Below, in pieces: positions 7,457-12,369 of a stretch of 12,369 nt of DNA. The translations under genes and the position numbers were made by a program. The stretch comes from Muribaculaceae bacterium. GTDB taxonomy: Bacteria; Bacteroidota; Bacteroidia; Bacteroidales; Muribaculaceae. The stretch is taken from positions 1 to 12,369 of the forward strand of contig JAIDKP010000005.1 in assembly GCA_029051445.1 (NCBI GenBank). The letters run 5' to 3'. The notes beneath the pieces were generated by a model, which saw nothing but the letters and a program-made list of their open reading frames with translations, had not been told where the DNA came from and did not search any database. Within the stretch, counting starts at the first letter, position 1; each line of letters begins with the position of its first letter.

Positions 7457-7464
7457 TATATTTG
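7457..7464 (+). promoter_or_regulatory. Bacteroidota-type promoter -7 box for sppA
   Basis: TATATTTG matches the TAnnTTTG -7 consensus and lies 51 bases before the sppA ATG, implying a leader of roughly 45 bases. No good -33 TTTG is visible at the expected distance upstream. The same octamer, in the opposite orientation, lies before ruvX. Confidence 0.5.
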
Positions 7465-7515
7465 TGCAATTGGTACATACAACCCGAAACATTAAAATTC
7501 ATCGGTTCATTCTAT

Positions 7516-9300
7516 ATGATGAAACGTTTTTTCTCATCGATGCTTGCAGCCCTTGCGGCTATCTGGATATCAATACCTTTGCTGGGGATAGTAGGCTTGA
7601 TCTTTTTAGGAGCCGCGGTATCAATCGGCAGCATCGAGAAACAGCCTGTCAAAGTATCAGACAACAGCGTTCTGTTCATTGACCTTGCCACCACTCTTGC
7701 AGAGCGGCCATCCAACCCCGACATGCACGCCGTCATCTACGGAATAGAGGAAGAAGCCACATTGCTTCAGCCAACGGTTAGTGCGATCAGACGCGCTGCG
7801 TCCGACAACAACATCAAAGGCATATACATTGACGCGGGAGCACTCTCCGGCGGACTCGCATCTGTATACACCCTTGCATCTGCAATCAACGATTTCAGAG
7901 AAGAATCCGGCAAATGGGTAATTGCGTATGGCGACAACATTTCTCAGGCATCCTACATTGTAGCATCCGGAGCATCTGAACTGTATCTCAACCCCGAAGG
8001 AATGGTCGACATACACGGGCTCGCATCAAACATAACATTTTACAAAGGATTGCTTGACAAACTTGGAGTAGAGGTCCAGGTCGTCAAAGTCGGCACATTC
8101 AAAAGTGCGGTCGAGCCTTACATCCTTACAGAGATTTCCGATGCCAACCGCATGCAGATGGAAGCACTCCTGAATTCAATGTGGGACAGGGTCAAGGATC
8201 ACATCGCAATTAACCGTGAAACCGACCCCGACAATATCGACGCATGGGCCGACAGTATGCTTCTGACACAGGCTCCCGCCACGCTTGTCCGACGGAACAT
8301 CGTAGATTCACTCATCTATCGGCATCAGGCCGAGGAAATAATCAAGGATCGCCTTGGCATTCCCCACAACAAGAACCTTCCTCTTATACCCGTCGAAAGC
8401 TATTCCGACAACGACAATCCAATCAACAAATTTTCTCGTACACGCAACGGCAAGGAAATTGCGGTTCTGTATGCCGAAGGCGAAATAACTGAATCAGGTT
8501 CTGCCGGCATCGCATCCGACAGGCTTGTGCCTCAGATTCTCGACCTTGCAGAAAACAACGACGTGGCCGCTATGGTACTACGTGTGAATTCACCCGGAGG
8601 ATCTGCATTCGCCTCCGAACAGATATGGGAAGCCTTGGAGCAGTTCAAGAAGACAGGCAAGCCTCTCTACGTGTCGATGGGCGACTATGCCGCATCGGGA
8701 GGATACTACATCTCATGCGGTGCCGACCGCATATATGCCTCGCCGGTCACACTCACCGGATCGATAGGAATCTTTGGACTAATTCCAAATCTCCAGGGGT
8801 TACTCACCGACAGGCTCGGAATCACGCAAAGCACCGTATCGACCAACAAATCCGGAAATTTCCCCGATATAACAAAGCCGCTCACCTCTTTTGAGCTCGC
8901 ATCAATGCAGAACATGGTCAACCGTGGCTATGAGACATTCACAAACCGTTGTGCCGAAGGACGCGGCATGGATGTCGATTCAATTAAAGCCATTGCCGAG
9001 GGACGTGTATGGGATGGAGCCACTGCACTGAACATAGGACTTGTCGACGAACTCGGAACACTCGACCAGGCCGTCGAGGCAATAGCCGCAGAGGCCGGAC
9101 TCGACTCCTACACGATGGTCGAATACCCCGACAGCAAGCCAAACATATGGAGCATCCTCATTTCTGCATCGCGCGATCTCGACACATCGGTTCGACGCAT
9201 AGTGATGGGCGATGAAGCCTATACACTCTACAGCGAGATCAACCGCATCTCATCGCTTAGTGGTGTCCAGGCACTCACACCGCAACTCCACATACAATAA
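7516..9300 (+). CDS. sppA: Signal peptide peptidase SppA, long (67K-type) form
   Basis: This membrane-anchored protease cleaves leftover signal peptides after secretion. With start ATG 7516 the protein has 594 residues, close to the 618 of the Escherichia coli long form, which contains two tandem ClpP-like halves. Residues 5-38 form one long N-terminal hydrophobic segment (FFSSMLAALAAIWISIPLLG onward), the membrane anchor. The N-terminal half carries the general-base lysine in GTFKSAVEPY (Lys196). The C-terminal half carries NSPGGS (358-363) and the nucleophile in DYAASGGYYIS (Ser394), so the Ser-Lys dyad split across the two halves is intact. An adjacent ATG at 7519 is equally possible. Frame-open sequence further upstream, starting GTG 7261, lies in the repeat and is not part of the protein. 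lpxK follows after 13 bases, so the two are probably co-transcribed. Confidence 0.95.
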   Translation: MMKRFFSSMLAALAAIWISIPLLGIVGLIFLGAAVSIGSIEKQPVKVSDNSVLFIDLATTLAERPSNPDMHAVIYGIEEEATLLQPTVSAIRRAASDNNIKGIYIDAGALSGGLASVYTLASAINDFREESGKWVIAYGDNISQASYIVASGASELYLNPEGMVDIHGLASNITFYKGLLDKLGVEVQVVKVGTFKSAVEPYILTEISDANRMQMEALLNSMWDRVKDHIAINRETDPDNIDAWADSMLLTQAPATLVRRNIVDSLIYRHQAEEIIKDRLGIPHNKNLPLIPVESYSDNDNPINKFSRTRNGKEIAVLYAEGEITESGSAGIASDRLVPQILDLAENNDVAAMVLRVNSPGGSAFASEQIWEALEQFKKTGKPLYVSMGDYAASGGYYISCGADRIYASPVTLTGSIGIFGLIPNLQGLLTDRLGITQSTVSTNKSGNFPDITKPLTSFELASMQNMVNRGYETFTNRCAEGRGMDVDSIKAIAEGRVWDGATALNIGLVDELGTLDQAVEAIAAEAGLDSYTMVEYPDSKPNIWSILISASRDLDTSVRRIVMGDEAYTLYSEINRISSLSGVQALTPQLHIQ

Positions 9301-9313
9301 AACAGTCTTTCTT

Positions 9314-10426
9314 ATGGCCGCCAATCCGATTGTAGCAAACCTGGCGCTCCGCCCGATATCATGGATCTACGGAGCTGTCACAGCCACGCGCAATCAGCTG
9401 TTCAAATGGGGCATATTAAAGCAACAGACGTTCGACGTTCCGATTATTGTCGTAGGCAACATCGCCGTAGGAGGCACAGGCAAGACACCTCATACCGAAT
9501 TTGTTGTAGACATAATGCGGCACAAATACAATGTCGCGGTAATCTCACGCGGCTACAAACGGGCCACATCGGGATTCGTTCTGGCATCACGTCGGTCATC
9601 ACCTGTCGATATAGGAGATGAGCCATACCAGATCTACCATAAGTTCGACGGCAAGGTGCCGGTTGCTGTATGTGAGAGTCGTACACAAGGCATACAGAAA
9701 CTTCTGTCTCTGAATCCGCGCATAAACCTCATTGTGCTTGACGATGCCTACCAGCATCGCTACGTCAAGCCCACAGTCTCGATTGTGCTTACAGAGTTCA
9801 ACCGGCCGGCATTCTACGACAAGCTACTTCCGCTCGGAAGACTGCGGGAACCGTTCTCTTCTATCTACAGAGCCGACATGGTCGTGGTCACAAAATGCCC
9901 GCCCGACATCAGGCCTCTTGAATATAGGTTGTTCAAAGACAAGCTCAAGCTCATCGCCTACCAGAAACTATACTTCTCATCCTACATCTATGGGGAATTA
10001 TCCCCCGTATTTCCCGACGATGTCGACTTGAACGACATGCCGCGCATGGCATGGCTGAATGAAAACGATTCCGTTCTTGCGGTGGCCGGCATTGCGCATC
10101 CGAGACCTTTTGCAAAATGGCTGCGCAGACACAAAGCTAAAGTCAGGCTAAAATCGTTCCCCGACCATCACAACTTCCAGAAACGCGATCTGGAGACAAT
10201 TTCAGCTCTCTACACGCAGCTACCGGACACCGGGCGAAAAATCGTCGTTACGACAGAGAAAGACGCGGTCAGGCTCGCCAACAACCCGTATTACCCGCCC
10301 GAACTTAAATCTGTGACATTCTACATACCGATAAAAGTCAAAATGGACGAAGGGCGGTCACAATCCTTCAGTACTGATCTGGAAAGACTTATTGCAAGAG
10401 CAAACACCGCTAATCGGCTCTCTTGA
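9314..10426 (+). CDS. lpxK: Tetraacyldisaccharide 4'-kinase (lipid A biosynthesis)
   Basis: LpxK transfers phosphate from ATP to the 4' position of the lipid A disaccharide precursor at the inner membrane. With start ATG 9314 the protein has 370 residues. It shows the P-loop GNIAVGGTGKTP (48-59) and SRGYKR (78-83). It also has DDAYQHR (143-149), the Bacteroidota form of the usual DDGxQH motif, with acidic residues near the active site. Further motifs are LLPLGRLREP (171-180) and FPDHHNF in the C-terminal half, then TTEKDAVRL near the end. The N-terminal part (RPISWIYGAVTATRN) is the usual amphipathic membrane-contact region. An in-frame ATG at 9212 lies inside sppA and would add residues unlike the family. 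Its presence shows a lipid A-bearing Gram-negative envelope. It lies 13 bases after sppA and 74 bases before punA. Confidence 0.95.
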   Translation: MAANPIVANLALRPISWIYGAVTATRNQLFKWGILKQQTFDVPIIVVGNIAVGGTGKTPHTEFVVDIMRHKYNVAVISRGYKRATSGFVLASRRSSPVDIGDEPYQIYHKFDGKVPVAVCESRTQGIQKLLSLNPRINLIVLDDAYQHRYVKPTVSIVLTEFNRPAFYDKLLPLGRLREPFSSIYRADMVVVTKCPPDIRPLEYRLFKDKLKLIAYQKLYFSSYIYGELSPVFPDDVDLNDMPRMAWLNENDSVLAVAGIAHPRPFAKWLRRHKAKVRLKSFPDHHNFQKRDLETISALYTQLPDTGRKIVVTTEKDAVRLANNPYYPPELKSVTFYIPIKVKMDEGRSQSFSTDLERLIARANTANRLS

Positions 10427-10500
10427 TTTCCGACAACCAACAAACTCGCATATACGTTTCACTAGTATACTGACTCAAACACGTAAAACGACAACACACC

Positions 10501-11316
10501 ATGATTGAAAAAATAAATCAGACAGCCCAATTTATCCGTTCACGCGTATCAGGCACAATACCTGAAACAGCAATCATCCTCGGCACCGGACTCGGAGCAC
10601 TGGTTGACCACATTGACGACAAAACATATATTTCATATACCGAAATCCCGAACTTCCCGGTTTCGACTGTAGAAGGACACAGCGGAAACCTTATCTTCGG
10701 TCGTCTCGGACAGACACCGGTTCTTGCCATGCAGGGACGCTTCCATTACTACGAAGGCTACGACATGAAACAGGTCACGTTCCCTGTGAGAGTCTTCAAA
10801 GCGCTCGGCATCAAGCGCCTGTTTGTCAGCAACGCCGCCGGAGGAATGAACCGTGAATTTCAGGTCGGAGACATCATGGTAATAACCGACCACATCAACC
10901 TCTTCCCCGAAAACCCGTTGCGCGGACGCAACTACAACGAGCTTGGACCGCGGTTCCCCGCAATGACAGAAGCCTACAGCAAGCAACTTTGCGAAGCAGC
11001 CTTCAGATATGCCGAAGCCAATGGACTGCGCCTTATGAAAGGAGTATATGTAGGAACACCGGGACCGACATTTGAGACACCGGCCGAATATGAGTACTTC
11101 CGCATAATAGGCGGCGATGCCGTAGGCATGTCAACAGTTCCGGAAGTCATTGTAGCAAACCATGCAGGAATGGAAGTTTTCGGCGTTTCTGTCATAACTG
11201 ACCTCGGCGGAAAAGACATAACCGAAGTACCTACCCACGAAGAAGTACAACTTGCCGCACAGGCCGCACAGCCACGCATGATGCAGCTCATCAAGGCGCT
11301 TGTTGCCCTCCGATGA
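10501..11316 (+). CDS. punA: Purine-nucleoside phosphorylase, trimeric (PNP/MTAP) class
   Basis: This cytosolic enzyme splits purine nucleosides with phosphate to give the base and ribose 1-phosphate. The 271-residue length and motifs fit the trimeric class. The phosphate site has GTGLG (28-32) and GRFHYYEGY (79-87, with Arg80, His82 and Tyr84). NAAGG (111-115), GTPGPTFETPAEYE (185-198, with base-binding Glu192) and DAVGMSTVPEVIVANHAG (206-223, with Met210) follow. His246 near the C-terminus matches the ribose-contact histidine. The base-recognition Asn of mammalian PNP (human Asn243, in LITN) is Asp234 here (VITD), the residue type found in MTAP. This may affect 6-oxo versus 6-amino specificity. 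The start at ATG 10501 has no good alternative. The 74-base gap before it shows no clear TAnnTTTG box, so it may be read from the sppA-lpxK transcript. Confidence 0.92.
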   Translation: MIEKINQTAQFIRSRVSGTIPETAIILGTGLGALVDHIDDKTYISYTEIPNFPVSTVEGHSGNLIFGRLGQTPVLAMQGRFHYYEGYDMKQVTFPVRVFKALGIKRLFVSNAAGGMNREFQVGDIMVITDHINLFPENPLRGRNYNELGPRFPAMTEAYSKQLCEAAFRYAEANGLRLMKGVYVGTPGPTFETPAEYEYFRIIGGDAVGMSTVPEVIVANHAGMEVFGVSVITDLGGKDITEVPTHEEVQLAAQAAQPRMMQLIKALVALR

Positions 11317-11380
11317 AAATAACCTGCGACACCAGCGCTCACTTACATCATCGACATCCACTATCCAGTTACTTTCCGGT

Positions 11381-12369
11381 ATGGAATCACCAAAACTGAC
11401 AGAAATAAGCTCCCTTGGAGAATTCGGACTCATCGACCGGCTTACAGACGGAATAAAGGATCGGCACACCAACGCCACCACACTCACAGGCATAGGCGAC
11501 GACTGCGCAGTCATGCGTTACCGCGACACCGATGTTCTTGTCTCGACCGACCTTCTGCTTGAGGGAGTGCACTTCGACCTGACCTACGTACCGCTCAAGC
11601 ACCTCGGATACAAAGCCGTTGCCGTCAACCTCAGCGACATCTACGCAATGAACGGCACACCGCGGCAGATCACCGTATCACTTGGCATCTCACGGCGCTT
11701 CGCTGTCGAGCACATCGAGCAGCTTTACGAAGGCATCAGACTTGCATGTGAGATCTACGGTGTTGACCTCGTGGGAGGAGACACGACTTCATCGAGGCAG
11801 GGACTTGTCATAAGCGTCACTGCGATCGGAGAGGCCGCTCCCGACGACATTGTATATCGATCCGGAGCAAAAGACACCGACCTCATTTGCGTCAGCGGTG
11901 ATCTTGGAGCCGCCTATATGGGACTGCAGTTGCTCGAGCGTGAAAAAGTCGCATCAGCAGGGCAAAAAGATTTCCTGCCTGATTTTGCCGGAAAAGAATA
12001 CCTTGTCGAACGCCAGCTCAAACCAGAGCCGCGACGCGACATTGTCGAGGCACTGGCCAAAGCCGGCATCAGACCAACCGCGATGATGGACGTTTCCGAC
12101 GGGCTGTCATCTGAGCTGCTGCATATATGCAAGGCATCAGGCACAGGATGCAGAATATACGAAGACCGCATCCCCATCGACTACCAGACCGCACTTATGG
12201 CCGAGGAGCTGGGGATGAATCTCGTTACAGCCGCCCTCAACGGAGGCGAAGACTACGAACTTCTGTTCACCGTGCCGCTCCACGACCACGACAGCATATC
12301 CGGCATTCCCGGTATCGCCGTTATAGGACACATCACACGCCCCGACCTCGGTTGCGCAATGATCACCCG
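11381..12369 (+). CDS. thiL: Thiamine-monophosphate kinase, 3' end cut by window edge
   Basis: ThiL phosphorylates thiamine monophosphate to thiamine diphosphate, the active cofactor. The frame from ATG 11381 stays open for 329 residues to the window end, probably lacking only a short tail, since family members are about 320-350 residues. Visible motifs of the PurM/ThiL fold are GIGDDCAV (37-44), STDLLLEGVHF (55-65), VNLSDIYAMNG (82-92), VGGDTTSS (131-138) and VSGDLGAAYMG (171-181). MMDVSDGLSSEL (235-246) and NGGEDYELLF (287-296) follow. The aspartates in these motifs bind metal and ATP. The gene follows punA after 64 bases that hold nothing recognisable except an unlikely 28-codon frame starting on the punA stop. 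No thiamine riboswitch is visible upstream, so it is probably not regulated separately by thiamine diphosphate here. Confidence 0.95.
   Translation, partial: MESPKLTEISSLGEFGLIDRLTDGIKDRHTNATTLTGIGDDCAVMRYRDTDVLVSTDLLLEGVHFDLTYVPLKHLGYKAVAVNLSDIYAMNGTPRQITVSLGISRRFAVEHIEQLYEGIRLACEIYGVDLVGGDTTSSRQGLVISVTAIGEAAPDDIVYRSGAKDTDLICVSGDLGAAYMGLQLLEREKVASAGQKDFLPDFAGKEYLVERQLKPEPRRDIVEALAKAGIRPTAMMDVSDGLSSELLHICKASGTGCRIYEDRIPIDYQTALMAEELGMNLVTAALNGGEDYELLFTVPLHDHDSISGIPGIAVIGHITRPDLGCAMIT

Noticed and set aside
7261..7515. Upstream in-frame extension of sppA from GTG 7261
   Set aside because: It begins inside the repeat, crosses the AT-rich spacer and the TATATTTG box, and has no family similarity. 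The Met-Met-Lys start at 7516 is followed by a normal membrane anchor.
10427..10500. Possible promoter or terminator in the lpxK-punA gap
   Set aside because: There is no TAnnTTTG box, and the only inverted repeat (ACGTTT with AAACACGT) needs a two-base bulge and a long loop.
11313..11399. Small frame of 28 codons overlapping the punA stop (ATGA) before thiL
   Set aside because: It runs into the thiL start in another frame, has no recognisable features and is His-rich. I consider it chance.

Overview
The window looks like chromosomal DNA from a member of the order Bacteroidales (Bacteroidota), perhaps a Muribaculaceae-type gut bacterium. The evidence is the protein families (RecJ next to a short RecQ, a DUF3943 protein, a long-form SppA, and LpxK with a DDAYQHR motif), two TAnnTTTG promoter -7 boxes of the Bacteroidota type, and the lack of strong Shine-Dalgarno sites. 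The family-level placement is an inference.

Layout. Positions 1-2519 hold the 3' end of recJ, overlapping by ATGA a recQ-type helicase gene. That recQ carries one extra G in a GGGG run (1471-1474), which breaks the reading frame inside the conserved GMGIDKP motif. Positions 2655-3506 encode a DUF3943 protein of unknown function. It converges on a minus-strand gene (3547-4284) for a small exported, probably helical-repeat protein. Upstream of that on the minus strand is a compact housekeeping cluster: ruvX (7097-6663), def (6655-6095) and ettA (6076-4391), separated by 7 and 18 bases. A 10-bp hairpin lies between ettA and the small exported-protein gene. Positions 7098-7515 are a divergent intergenic region holding an 85-bp direct tandem repeat (two full copies and one decayed partial copy) and promoter-like boxes facing both ways. 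From 7516 to the right edge runs a plus-strand cluster: sppA, lpxK, punA and thiL (thiL is cut by the window edge).

How the genes work together. recJ and recQ are DNA end-processing partners. ruvX, def and ettA serve rRNA processing or Holliday-junction metabolism, N-terminal maturation of new proteins, and energy-dependent control of translation. sppA and lpxK serve the envelope (signal-peptide clearance and lipid A), and punA and thiL serve purine salvage and thiamine diphosphate synthesis.

I see no phage, transposase, CRISPR array, defence system or other clear accessory system. This is mostly ordinary core genome. The signals most worth a second look are the structured 85-bp repeat that reaches into the ruvX promoter, the recQ frameshift, and an Asp in the purine-recognition position of the nucleoside phosphorylase.
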